Part shown: piece by piece, positions 23,992-30,930 of the stretch
Numbering within the stretch: the first letter of the stretch is position 1
How the letters are laid out: each line of letters opens with the position of its first letter
Source of the DNA: Planctomycetota bacterium
GTDB lineage: Bacteria; Planctomycetota; MHYJ01; WSZJ01
NCBI GenBank assembly: GCA_009773755.1
Contig: WSZJ01000013.1
Location: 39,853 to 73,056 of the forward strand
Reading direction: 5' to 3'
Length of the DNA: 33,204 nt
Translations under genes and position numbers: made by a program
Notes under the pieces: model-generated
What the model was told of the DNA's origin: nothing
Database searches by the model: none
What the model saw: the letters and a program-made list of their open reading frames with translations, nothing else

Positions 23992-25011
23992 ATGCGAATC
24001 TTGCTCGCCGCGTCCGCCGTTCTCTCGAGCCTCTGTCTCAACGCCAGCCCGGAGGAACCCGACGTGAAGCCGCCGACAATCGAAAGCGTCTGCGACGCCA
24101 TGGCGCCGATCATCCTGAAAGGAATCGCCGGGAACGACACCGACGCTCCCATCTTCCACGGAAATATCGACTGGCATTCCGCCGTCCATGGCCACTGGGC
24201 GCTCTTTCGAATCGCGCGCGCGACGGACAGGCACGACGAAGAGGCCCGGGCGGCAGACGCTTCCATGAAGCCCGATCTGATCCTGAAGGAGATCGCGCTT
24301 CTCAAGGACGACGCCCTGGGCGAATTGCCCTACGGCTTCGCGTGGTTTCTGCTGCTGGCCGAAGAATTCGAGCGCTGGAGCGCGGAGAAAGAGGGGAAGG
24401 ATCCGAAGCGGCTGCGCGCGATGGCGGACGCCGCGGCGGCGGCGCTGGTCGCTTCCTATCGCCGGAAGGCGCCCTCGCCGCTGACGCGCGAGTATGACAA
24501 CGCCTCGTGGGCGATGGTGCGCCTGCACCGGTGGTTCTCGTTTACGGAGGACAAGGACGGCCTGGCGCTCGTGAACAAGTGGATCGCAGGCATGAAGGGG
24601 CTGGAGAAGCCGGACAACAGCTTCGCATTCGACCGGACGCACACGGACTTCTTCTCACGTTTCGGCAATTTCGCCTATCTCACGGCCTCAACGCGCGAAC
24701 CGGCCGAGCTTGCGGCATTCCTGGCTGCGCGCCCGGTTTTCGACGCGGACATCGAGCCGCTCGTCGACACGAACGATGCCGCGCACCACCTCGGCACCAA
24801 TTGGTCCCGCGCCTGGGCGCTGAAGTCCCTCGCCTCCACCACGCGCGACGAGGTGGACAGGAAGCGCTTCCGGAAGGCGTACGAGGCGCACGTTGTTCAG
24901 GGGATGAAGCAGCACGAGGCGTCGAAGGACGACTTCCGGGCGTACGGCCACTGGGTGCCGCAGTTCGCGGTGTATGCGGTGACGGATGGCGCCGACGAGA
25001 AGGCGAAGTGA
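23992..25011 (+). CDS. DUF2891 family protein, secreted
   Basis: This 339-residue protein begins with a short signal peptide (about residues 1-18). It contains the DUF2891 hallmark FHGNIDWHSAVHGHWALF at residues 55-72, followed by LPYGFAWFLLLAEEFE, YDNASWAMVRLHRWF, FAFDRTHTDFFSRFGNFAYL and HHLGTNWSRAWALKSLA. The overall helical pattern is like an alpha/alpha toroid. No biochemical function is established for the family. The repeated His/Trp motifs would suit a glycan- or metal-related site, but that is inference. The gene stands alone between the pseudopilin (divergent) and pepD (convergent). Its start may be leaderless, as a -10-like box ends six bases before the ATG. Confidence 0.88.
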   Translation: MRILLAASAVLSSLCLNASPEEPDVKPPTIESVCDAMAPIILKGIAGNDTDAPIFHGNIDWHSAVHGHWALFRIARATDRHDEEARAADASMKPDLILKEIALLKDDALGELPYGFAWFLLLAEEFERWSAEKEGKDPKRLRAMADAAAAALVASYRRKAPSPLTREYDNASWAMVRLHRWFSFTEDKDGLALVNKWIAGMKGLEKPDNSFAFDRTHTDFFSRFGNFAYLTASTREPAELAAFLAARPVFDADIEPLVDTNDAAHHLGTNWSRAWALKSLASTTRDEVDRKRFRKAYEAHVVQGMKQHEASKDDFRAYGHWVPQFAVYAVTDGADEKAK

Positions 25012-25063
25012 ATTAGAGAGGCTGCGGGATGGATCCGGTTTGTGGCAAGAGAGGGGCAGTGGC

Positions 25064-25140
25064 TAGTGGGTAGCAGGTAGGGGGTAGGAAGAGCCTCTGC
25101 GCTTACGGCCGTTCCTACCCCCTACCGACTACCCCCTATC
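25064..25140. repeat. G/C-tract inverted repeat (TAGGGGGTAGG type) between convergent genes
   Basis: The left arm (about 25064-25090) and the right arm (about 25112-25140) pair through a perfect block GTAGGGGGTAGGAA / TTCCTACCCCCTAC. Pairing then continues imperfectly outward, around a loop of about 21 bases. It separates two convergent stops (25011 and 25149). It may serve as a bidirectional terminator-like structure or belong to a dispersed low-complexity repeat family. There is no T-run. Confidence 0.7.
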
Positions 25141-25148
25141 CCCTGTCA

Positions 25149-26591
25149 CTACAGCGCCCCAAGCACCGCTTTCAACAACACGTAGACCCTCTCTACGCTG
25201 GCGATTTTCACGCGCTCGTCCGGCGAATGCGCGCCGTGAATGTCCGGCCCGAACGAAATCGCATCGAGCCCCGGCATCCGGTCCTTGAGGGTCCCGCACT
25301 CGAGCCCGGCGTGCACACCGCGCACCTCCGGTTCGCGACCGAACGTCTTCGCGTATTGCTCTCTCACGAGTTTGAGCAGCGCGCTCCCCGGGTCCGGCTT
25401 CCACCCGGGCGTCCTCGGACCCTGCCTGCACGACGCGCCCGCGAGCTGCGCGATCGAGCGGTGCTGCACCGCCAACTGCTCGAGCGAGGAATTGACGGAA
25501 GATCGGCTGGTGCAGCAGACCTGAAGCGCGCGGCGCGCTGTGGAGACGACCGCGAGGTTGGTGCTCGATTCGACGAGGTCCTCTACGGTCTGCGACATGG
25601 CGAGGAGGCCGTGGGGGAGTGCCGCGAGGAGAGCGAGGGCTCGTGCCGATTCAGCTGCGCTCCACGCGTCCTTCGGGGAAGCGGGGGAGAAGCGGATCTC
25701 GACCCCGTCGTCGATGCCCGCGAGTTCCTCCGCGCGGATTCTCGCGACTTCCGCACCCGCCGCTTTCTCGAGCGCCGCCAGCCCCTTCGCCGCCACCGCA
25801 ATCACCGCCCGCGCTTCCCGCGGAATCGCGTTGCGCTTGTTGCCGCCCTCGAGGTGGGCGAGCCGGAGACCGCCGCCGGCCGCTAGCAGCCCACGCGCGA
25901 GGATGCGGATCGCGTTGCCGCGGTTCGTGTGGATCTCGAGGCCGGAGTGTCCGCCCTTCAGCCCGGTCACAAAGACTTCTCGCGCGGTCCAGCCCTTCGG
26001 AAGCGCGGATCGCGCGGCCTCGAGAGAGATCAGCGTCTCCTGCATCCCCGCGCACCCGATCGTGATCGAGGTGTCGTCCTCGGAGTCGAGGTTGATCAGC
26101 CGCTTCGCCGTGAAAAACCCCGGCTCGACGTTCTGCGCGCCGGTGAGTCCGCGCTCCTCGTCGACGGTGAGAAGAATTTCGATTGGCCCATGGGCAACCG
26201 AGGGGTCCTCGGCTGCGGCGATCGCCATCGAGACGCCGATCGCGTTGTCGGCGCCGAGCGTCGTGCCGTCGGCGACGACCCACTCGCCGTTCACGCGCGG
26301 CACGATCGGGTCCTTCTTGAAGTCGTGATTCGAGGAAGCGTTTTTCTCGCAGACCATGTCGACGTGGCCCTGGAGGACGGTCGCGGGCGCCTGCTCACGG
26401 CCTTTCGCGGCCGGGACCGAGATCAGGAGATTGCCCGTCCGGTCGCGCTTCGTTTTGTGGCCGCTCGCCTTGGCGCGTTTTTCGAGCATGGCCATGACTG
26501 CGGACTCCGCGCCGCTGGCGCGAGGGATGCGGTCAATTTCGGCGAAGAGTTTCCAGACGGCGGCGGGCTGAAGGGAATCGTAGGCGCTCAT
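25149..26591 (-). CDS. pepD: Aminoacyl-histidine dipeptidase PepD (M20 metallopeptidase)
   Basis: This 480-residue cytosolic non-specific dipeptidase is close to the 485 residues of the E. coli enzyme. It hydrolyses Xaa-His and other dipeptides using two zinc ions. The M20 metal ligands and base are all visible: H76 (GHVDMV), D115 (LGADNAIG), E145/E146 (VDEERGLTGA), D169 (LINLDSED), and a C-terminal His in GPDIHGAHSPDERV. The PepD-specific lid region (KGGHSGLEIHTNRGNAI) is also present. No signal peptide is seen, so it acts in the cytoplasm. ATG 26591 is the natural N-terminus. It is divergent from the ABC operon, with its own promoter presumably in the AT-richer stretch 26620-26700. Confidence 0.97.
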   Translation of the reverse strand: MSAYDSLQPAAVWKLFAEIDRIPRASGAESAVMAMLEKRAKASGHKTKRDRTGNLLISVPAAKGREQAPATVLQGHVDMVCEKNASSNHDFKKDPIVPRVNGEWVVADGTTLGADNAIGVSMAIAAAEDPSVAHGPIEILLTVDEERGLTGAQNVEPGFFTAKRLINLDSEDDTSITIGCAGMQETLISLEAARSALPKGWTAREVFVTGLKGGHSGLEIHTNRGNAIRILARGLLAAGGGLRLAHLEGGNKRNAIPREARAVIAVAAKGLAALEKAAGAEVARIRAEELAGIDDGVEIRFSPASPKDAWSAAESARALALLAALPHGLLAMSQTVEDLVESSTNLAVVSTARRALQVCCTSRSSVNSSLEQLAVQHRSIAQLAGASCRQGPRTPGWKPDPGSALLKLVREQYAKTFGREPEVRGVHAGLECGTLKDRMPGLDAISFGPDIHGAHSPDERVKIASVERVYVLLKAVLGAL

Positions 26592-26704
26592 CGTGGTGGC
26601 ATCCGTGAGGGGGGCAGAGATGATAAATCCTTGAGGGCGTCTGGCTACTTTTGGAGGTGGCGTGGTGGGCGCGCCGAATGTTTATCAAATTAGTCAACTT
26701 TAGC

Positions 26705-26733
26705 TTGACGCGTCGCGCGGTCCCTCCTAGTCT
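26705..26733 (+). promoter_or_regulatory. Promoter of the leader-ORF/ABC operon
   Basis: TTGACG (26705-26710), a 17-bp spacer and TAGTCT (26728-26733) form a good sigma-70-type promoter. Transcription is predicted to begin near 26740. That is only about four bases before the ATG of the 21-codon leader ORF. Confidence 0.6.
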
Positions 26734-26743
26734 GCGTTCTCTC

Positions 26744-26809
26744 ATGGCAACGCGCTTTCACCACCGCATGTGTTGTCCCCGGCCCGTTGCCCGGGGCTCG
26801 CGCTCGTAG
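26744..26809 (+). CDS. Short leader peptide with tandem Cys codons (putative sulfur/cysteine-responsive attenuator)
   Basis: This is a 21-residue ORF (MATRFHHRMCC..., residues 10-11 both Cys, TGT TGT at 26771-26776) ending in TAG at 26807-26809. The promoter places the mRNA start almost at its ATG, so the transcript is essentially leaderless. Leaderless short ORFs rich in Cys codons upstream of sulfur-metabolism genes are known cysteine sensors in actinobacteria, and the downstream ABC transporter belongs to the sulfonate/taurine/nitrate type. A CCCCGG/CCGGGG hairpin (26777-26796) begins immediately after the Cys codons. Function is inferred from position and composition; so short an ORF could arise by chance. 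Confidence 0.5.
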   Translation: MATRFHHRMCCPRPVARGSRS

Positions 26810-26810
26810 C

Positions 26811-26884
26811 GTCTCCCGGTCACGGCCCTGGCTGTTTCTGCGCCGCCCGGAATCATGACCTGCACAATCAACATTAACGGAGAC
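26811..26884 (+). promoter_or_regulatory. Possible ribosome-site sequestering pairing downstream of the leader ORF
   Basis: GTCTCC (26811-26816), two bases after the leader stop codon, is a perfect complement of GGAGAC (26879-26884). The latter contains the ribosome site of the next small ORF. A ribosome finishing the leader would cover the first strand and could expose the second, a plausible coupling switch. The pairing is only six base pairs and has not been evaluated by folding. Confidence 0.3.
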
Positions 26885-26892
26885 CCCCTTCC

Positions 26893-26982
26893 ATGCTCAC
26901 CCCACTCATTCTCCTCGCCGTCGCCATCGTCATCGCCGTCGCCGCCGGCCGCTGGGGCCGCCACGAAGAGGAACAAGCGTAA
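26893..26982 (+). CDS. 29-residue single-span membrane peptide
   Basis: This is a 29-codon ORF beginning MLTPLILLAVAIVIAVAAG, a single hydrophobic span, followed by a charged tail (RWGRHEEEQA). GGAG lies ten bases upstream, and the ATPase gene starts eight bases after its stop, so it fits the operon well. It may be an accessory peptide of the ABC transporter or a further translational-coupling ORF. A longer overlapping frame from ATG 26855 lacks a ribosome site and looks non-coding. Confidence 0.45.
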   Translation: MLTPLILLAVAIVIAVAAGRWGRHEEEQA

Positions 26983-26990
26983 TCGCTTCC

Positions 26991-27812
26991 ATGTCTGTCG
27001 CTCTCCAGCCACCTCCGGTCTCATCGACGAAAGCCGAAATCCCCCGGCTCGCGCTCGCCGGCGTGTCCAAATCGTTCGGCGCGCTGACGGCCGTGAAGGA
27101 CGTGTCGCTCTCGATCCGCCGCGGTGAATTCCTGTCGCTTCTGGGCCCGAGCGGGTGCGGAAAGACAACGATCCTCAATCTTCTCGCTGGATTCGAGACG
27201 CCCGACACCGGACGCGTGCTGATGGACGGCCGTCCGGTCCAGGGCGCAGGACCCGACCGCCTGGTGATTTTTCAGGAGCCTGCCCTCCTGCCCTGGCTGA
27301 CGGTCGCGGAAAACATCGGCTTCGGCCTGCCGCAGAAACCGCGCGAACTGCACGACGAGACCGTCCGGCTCCTCCTCCGGCTCGTCCACCTCGATAAGTT
27401 CGGCCACCTCCGCCCGCACGAACTCTCCGGCGGCATGAAGCAGCGCGCCGCGCTCGCCCGCGCCCTCGCGGTCGATCCTCAGGTCCTCCTCATGGACGAG
27501 CCGTTCGCATCGCTCGATCCGCAGACCCGCGAACTCCTCCACCACGATCTCCAGCGCCTTTGGCTCGGCCTCCACAAGACCGTCGTCTTCGTGACGCATT
27601 CCGTCGAGGAAGCGGTCCGCCTGTCCGACCGCATCGCGATCATGGCGACGCAACCCGGCCGCATCCGCCGCGTCCTCGACGTCGACCTCCCGCACCCGCG
27701 AGATTTCAACTCCCCCGAAGTCGCCGAGCTGCGCGCCGCGATCCGCGAGGAAATGCAGGACGAGCTGGCGAAGCTCGCGCGACGCGAAGGGGACGAAGGG
27801 TGGCGCCCGTGA
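26991..27812 (+). CDS. ABC transporter ATPase of the sulfonate/taurine/nitrate family (SsuB/TauB/NrtD-like)
   Basis: This 273-residue ABC ATPase carries Walker A GPSGCGKTT, Q-loop IFQEPALLPWLTVAENIGFGL, signature LSGGMKQRAALARAL, Walker B VLLMDEPFASLD and H-loop VTHSVEEAVRLSDRI. The QEPALLPW stretch and the GRI-x-x-V tail (PGRIRRVLDVDLPHPRDF) place it in the SsuB/TauB/NrtD group that imports alkanesulfonates, taurine, nitrate or similar organic compounds. The substrate cannot be read from the ATPase, but the Cys-codon leader upstream favours a sulfur source. Its stop overlaps the permease GTG as GTGA. No substrate-binding protein is encoded beside it. Confidence 0.93.
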   Translation: MSVALQPPPVSSTKAEIPRLALAGVSKSFGALTAVKDVSLSIRRGEFLSLLGPSGCGKTTILNLLAGFETPDTGRVLMDGRPVQGAGPDRLVIFQEPALLPWLTVAENIGFGLPQKPRELHDETVRLLLRLVHLDKFGHLRPHELSGGMKQRAALARALAVDPQVLLMDEPFASLDPQTRELLHHDLQRLWLGLHKTVVFVTHSVEEAVRLSDRIAIMATQPGRIRRVLDVDLPHPRDFNSPEVAELRAAIREEMQDELAKLARREGDEGWRP

Positions 27813-28552
27813 AAACAAAACATCGGTCCCTCGCCCTCGCCATCTTCGCCGCCTCCGTCCTCGCCGCCGCCTCCGCCGAGGCCGACTCCCCGTCGCCCGC
27901 CGGCATCGCCCGAAACCTCGCCCACGGCTTCGCTTCCGGCGACTACCTCCGCGCCCTCGGCGCTTCCGCCCTCCGCATCGCCGCCGGCTTCACCCTCGCC
28001 GCCCTCCTCGGCGGCGCCCTCGGCATCCTCCAGGCCGCCTTCACCCCCGTCCGCCGCCTCTGCGGCCCCCTCACCACCGGCGTCCAGGCCCTTCCCGCCG
28101 TCTGCTGGCTCCCCGTCGCCCTCCTCTGGTTCGGCCGCGGCGAGTCCGCCGTCCTCTTCTGCGTCGTCGTCGGCTCCCTCTTCGCCGTCGCCCTCGGCGT
28201 CCGCGACGGCCTGGCCCAGGTCCCGCCCCTCCTCCGCCGCGTCGGCCAGACCTTCGGCCTCTCGCGCTGGTCTCAAATCACCCGCATCACCATCCCCGCC
28301 GCCCTCCCCGCCATCCTCGCCGGCCTCAAGCAGGGCTGGTCCTTCGGCTGGCGCGCCCTCATGGCCGGCGAACTGATCTACGCGACCGCAGGACTCGGAA
28401 GGTCCCTCACCGCCGGAAGAGAAGCCGGCGACGCGAACCAGGTCTTCGCGGTGATGCTCCTCATTCTGTTTCTGGGTGTCGCGGTCGACCGACTGGGCTT
28501 CGGCCTGATCGAGAAGCGGGTGCTGGCGAAGCGAGGGCTGGCGTCCGCCTGA
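27809..28552 (+). CDS. ABC transporter permease (SsuC/TauC-like)
   Basis: This is a 247-residue inner-membrane permease with about six spans. It has the family segments ALRIAAGFTLAALLGGALGI, QALPAVCWLPVALLWFG and the EAA-type cytoplasmic loop QTFGLSRWSQITRITIPAALPAILAGLKQGW, then FGWRALMAGELI. The GTG start overlaps the ATPase stop by four bases; the frame is open further upstream within the ATPase gene. It forms the channel for the ATPase at 26991. Third codon positions are almost always C, more extreme than in most neighbours. A cleavable-looking N-terminal stretch (LALAIFAASVLAAASAEA) precedes the first conserved span and is atypical for SsuC. Confidence 0.9.
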   Translation: MKTKHRSLALAIFAASVLAAASAEADSPSPAGIARNLAHGFASGDYLRALGASALRIAAGFTLAALLGGALGILQAAFTPVRRLCGPLTTGVQALPAVCWLPVALLWFGRGESAVLFCVVVGSLFAVALGVRDGLAQVPPLLRRVGQTFGLSRWSQITRITIPAALPAILAGLKQGWSFGWRALMAGELIYATAGLGRSLTAGREAGDANQVFAVMLLILFLGVAVDRLGFGLIEKRVLAKRGLASA

Positions 28553-28582
28553 CGAAACCATCCAGGGGACAAACCTGGAAAT

Positions 28583-29053
28583 TCACCGCGATTCAGGCTG
28601 ATCCGGCCGGGCGGCGGAGCGAACACTTTTCAATTCGATATTTGGATTGTGTGGAGACACGACCAGCTTCACTTTGCGCTCGAGGGCTTCGCGACCTTCG
28701 GGGCGAGCGCGAGCTGTGAATTCCAGGTCGTAGCCGATGCGCCTCGCCCTGACCTCGCCAGGTTTCCACAGATGCGGCGATCGAAGAATCGTCAGTGAAG
28801 CTTCACGAAACAGAGCAAGGTCAATGCGGGCTTTCGTCGATTGTTCCTTGAACTTCGAAATTGCGAGTTCAATCGTTTTTGTATGTGGCGCTTCGCCGTG
28901 CCCTTGAGGTGCGGGCAGGAGAAGATCGACGACTAGCCGGTCAACTTCCTCGACGACGAATCCAAAGAGCCAGTACCCGTTGTAATCCGAGTACCTGCTC
29001 GTGTACGTTCCGAGGAATCCGTCGAGGAGGCTCACCACTCTTCCGGGACGCAT
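28583..29053 (-). CDS. Unrecognised conserved-looking protein
   Basis: This is a 156-residue soluble protein without signal or membrane span. The N-terminus reads MRPGRVVSLLDGFLGTYTSR followed by YSDYNGYWLFGFVVEEVDRL, a strongly patterned, aromatic-rich segment typical of a folded domain. The C-terminal half is charged. I do not recognise the family. The ATG at 29053 immediately precedes the patterned region. It lies between the ABC permease (convergent) and the toxin-antitoxin-like pair on the same strand. About 100 bases (29054-29154) between it and the pair contain nothing recognisable. Confidence 0.75.
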   Translation of the reverse strand: MRPGRVVSLLDGFLGTYTSRYSDYNGYWLFGFVVEEVDRLVVDLLLPAPQGHGEAPHTKTIELAISKFKEQSTKARIDLALFREASLTILRSPHLWKPGEVRARRIGYDLEFTARARPEGREALERKVKLVVSPHNPNIELKSVRSAARPDQPESR

Positions 29054-29154
29054 CGAGTTCAGAGTCTACTTCGGCGGACCGCCCTTTTCGGAATGAATCG
29101 CGTTGGATGCCGATTGCCGGGAAGGCCTGGTCGTGAAAGTGAACGATGTCCAGA

Positions 29155-29550
29155 TCAGGACTTTTTCCGAGGCTTTTTCCCGGAGCCGGAAATCGGAAGC
29201 CGCCTCACGCGAATCCGCCCGGGCTCGACAGAAATGAGGGCGCCAGCGGCAAGTTCCTTGCCGCACTTCGCCGCTACATTCTGCACCAGGAGGGAAAGGG
29301 CCTCGCCTCGCAGTCCCTCAATTCGGATGCGCACGACAGATGGGCGGGAAGCGCCCGACAACGCCATTTCGGCGTGGAAGTCCGCGTCAAGCGTCAAGAC
29401 GATGCGATCCTGGGCGCGGCCGGCATCAAGGATTTCGGAGTCGGATGCGGATGCCATTCCGACATCTCCCACGTGCACGGCGTCGTGAGTCATCGATTGC
29501 AGCCGCGCGGCAGCGCTTCGCGGAAGTCCCTGGTCCAGCAACCAGCGCAC
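29155..29550 (-). CDS. DUF5615 PIN-like protein (putative toxin of a DUF433/DUF5615 pair)
   Basis: This is a 131-residue PIN-like nuclease homologue. LLDQGLPRSAAARL at the N-terminus, DSEILDAGRAQDRIVLTLDADFH in the middle and the following beta strands match the DUF5615 family. The acidic residues of LDQ, DSEI and DADF are candidates for the metal-binding site. DUF5615 genes habitually follow DUF433 genes and are predicted toxin components, but activity is little tested. The GTG start overlaps the TAG stop of the upstream DUF433 gene by one base, so they are co-translated. The basic Lys/Arg tail (KKPRKK) is unusual for the family and may bind nucleic acid. Confidence 0.88.
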   Translation of the reverse strand: MRWLLDQGLPRSAAARLQSMTHDAVHVGDVGMASASDSEILDAGRAQDRIVLTLDADFHAEMALSGASRPSVVRIRIEGLRGEALSLLVQNVAAKCGKELAAGALISVEPGRIRVRRLPISGSGKKPRKKS

Positions 29551-29777
29551 TAAACGCGCTTCACTTCGAGGATCGAATCGTCGAGCATTGCGGCCGCGAA
29601 TCCCAGCGACTGGCGGATGTCCTCGTCCTGGAGCTCGGGATACTCGCGCTGGAGCTCCGCGCGGTCCGGGTACAGGGCCAGCGCTTGCAGGACCCGGCGA
29701 ACGGTGAGCCGCGTCTTGCGGATGCAGGGCTCCCCGTTCATCTTCCTAGGGTCGACGGAGATCCGGTCAAAGGGCAT
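29550..29777 (-). CDS. DUF433 protein (putative antitoxin)
   Basis: This is a 75-residue DUF433 protein with the pattern RISVDPRKMNGEPCIRKTRLTVRRVLQALAL...EYPELQDEDIRQSLGFAA. DUF433 contains a helix-turn-helix-like fold (COG2442) and is predicted to bind the DUF5615 partner and possibly its own promoter. ATG 29777 has GGAG eight bases upstream on the minus strand. It is the first gene of the pair; its TAG stop overlaps the GTG of the next gene. Confidence 0.92.
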   Translation of the reverse strand: MPFDRISVDPRKMNGEPCIRKTRLTVRRVLQALALYPDRAELQREYPELQDEDIRQSLGFAAAMLDDSILEVKRV

Positions 29778-29909
29778 GGTCGAGACTCCGAGAATTGCGT
29801 CGCGTCCATTCTACTCGTCAACGAGGGTCCGGAAACAGTGGCGTCACATTTCAGGCTCTGCCGGATTCCTGATATTCTCGCGTTCTCGTGTCCCCTTAAG
29901 GAGTTCGCC

Positions 29910-30839
29910 ATGCCCCGCCCGCTGCTCGCCGTCCTTCTCTTCCTCCTCGCCCCCGCCTTCGCCCTCGCCGGGGAGCCCTCGCAGGACGAACTCAAGAAGA
30001 AGAAGGAAGAGGTCCTGAAGGACCCCTTCCTCAAGAAGGCGCCCTGGATGCTCGACTACGACAGGGCGCTGGCCGAAGCGAAGAAAACGGGGAAGCCGGT
30101 CTTCGCGTATTTCACCCGATCGTTCGCCCCCTGACCCTTCTGCAAACAAGTTGAAGGCGGCGCCTTCAGCGACAAGGGGTTTCCGGCGTTTGCGGCGAAG
30201 GTCGTGCTGTTCTGCCACGTGACGTCGCACATCGAAGGGGACCCGAACGACGATCTGTTCGAGAAGAAAGGCGGAGGCGGGTATCCGACGATGCTGATGC
30301 TGGACGAGACGGGGGACATGATCGGGAAGCACTCCGGGGAGAGAACGGTCCCGGAATTCGAAAAGACGGTGGCGAAGGCGGTGCTGTATCTCGCCGTGCG
30401 CAAGAAGGCCGAGGCCGGCGACAAGTCGGCCGGTATCGACCTTGCGATCGCGAAGGTGGAGCTCGGGACCCTGACGGCCGACGACGCAAAGAAAAAGATC
30501 GGCGAGCTCGGAACGCCGACGCCGGAGCAGCAGGTGCGCTTCGACGCCGTCCTGCTGAACCAGGAAGTCATGGCGATCTCGAAATCGGCCGGCCAGGATC
30601 GCGCTTCCGCGGGCAAGAAATTCAGCGAGATGAAGGCGGCGGGGAAGATTCCGACGGGCGCGAACGAGTACCTCACGTTCTGGGACACGATCACCGTGTA
30701 CGCCGAGGCGCAGAACGACGTTCCGATGTTTGAAGAGGCCCTCGCGAAGGTGCGGGAGAAAATCGGGGCGAATCCGAGCAAGAAGAAGTACTTCGACACG
30801 AAGGAGGCGGCGCTGAAGAAGATGAAGTCGAAGAAATAG
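29910..30839 (+). CDS. Secreted thioredoxin-fold selenoprotein (predicted; TGA codes for Sec75)
   Basis: The reading frame from ATG 29910 to TAG 30837-30839 contains one TGA, at 30132-30134. Read as selenocysteine, it makes a 309-residue protein with the redox motif U75-P-F-C78 in YFTRSFAPUPFCKQ. Normal thioredoxin-fold relatives have C-x-x-C here. The downstream sequence continues the same fold without a shift (VVLFCHVTSHIEGD, then GGGYPTMLMLDETGD with the cis-Pro at P126). A signal peptide (about residues 1-20, ending FALA) predicts export. AAGGAG lies six bases before the ATG. A stem-loop with a GG-starting loop follows the TGA at 15 bases (30150-30170). The C-terminal 150 residues are Lys-rich and helical. 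The alternative is a nonsense mutation or sequencing error (TGC to TGA). The Sec assignment depends on the genome encoding SelA-D. Confidence 0.8.
30150..30170 (+). promoter_or_regulatory. Putative bacterial SECIS stem-loop
   Basis: A 7-bp perfect stem (30152-30158 TGAAGGC with 30162-30168 GCCTTCA) surrounds the loop GGC and is extended by a T-G wobble and a G-C pair. It begins 15 bases after the in-frame TGA, and the apical loop is about 24 bases from it. Both the loop distance and G at the start of the loop match published descriptions of bacterial SECIS elements. Confidence 0.65.
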
Positions 30840-30930
30840 CCGGGCATCGAGGCGAAATCCCGGCCAGGTTCCGAACTCCTTCGGCCCCGCTTCGTTTACG
30901 GGGGGACGATCCCAATTCAAGGGAGGTCCC

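Noticed and set aside
26855..27127. A 90-codon frame starting MTCTININGDPLPC before the ABC ATPase
   Set aside because: It has no ribosome site, overlaps the better-supported 29-codon ORF and the ATPase gene in another frame, and becomes a Ser/Pro-rich shadow sequence.
27479..28561. A 360-codon minus-strand frame rich in Gly, Glu and Asp across the permease
   Set aside because: It is the reverse-complement shadow of the C-ending codons of the permease gene, with no domain resemblance.
30132..30134. TGA read as a stop, making two broken genes
   Set aside because: The frame, fold and codon use continue, the TGA is exactly at a redox Cys, and a SECIS-like stem-loop follows. Selenocysteine is the better explanation, pending a check for selenocysteine genes.
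30839..30865. GCCGGG/CCCGGC hairpin after the selenoprotein gene as a terminator
   Set aside because: It is only a six-pair stem with a 14-base loop and no T-run, which is too weak to list.
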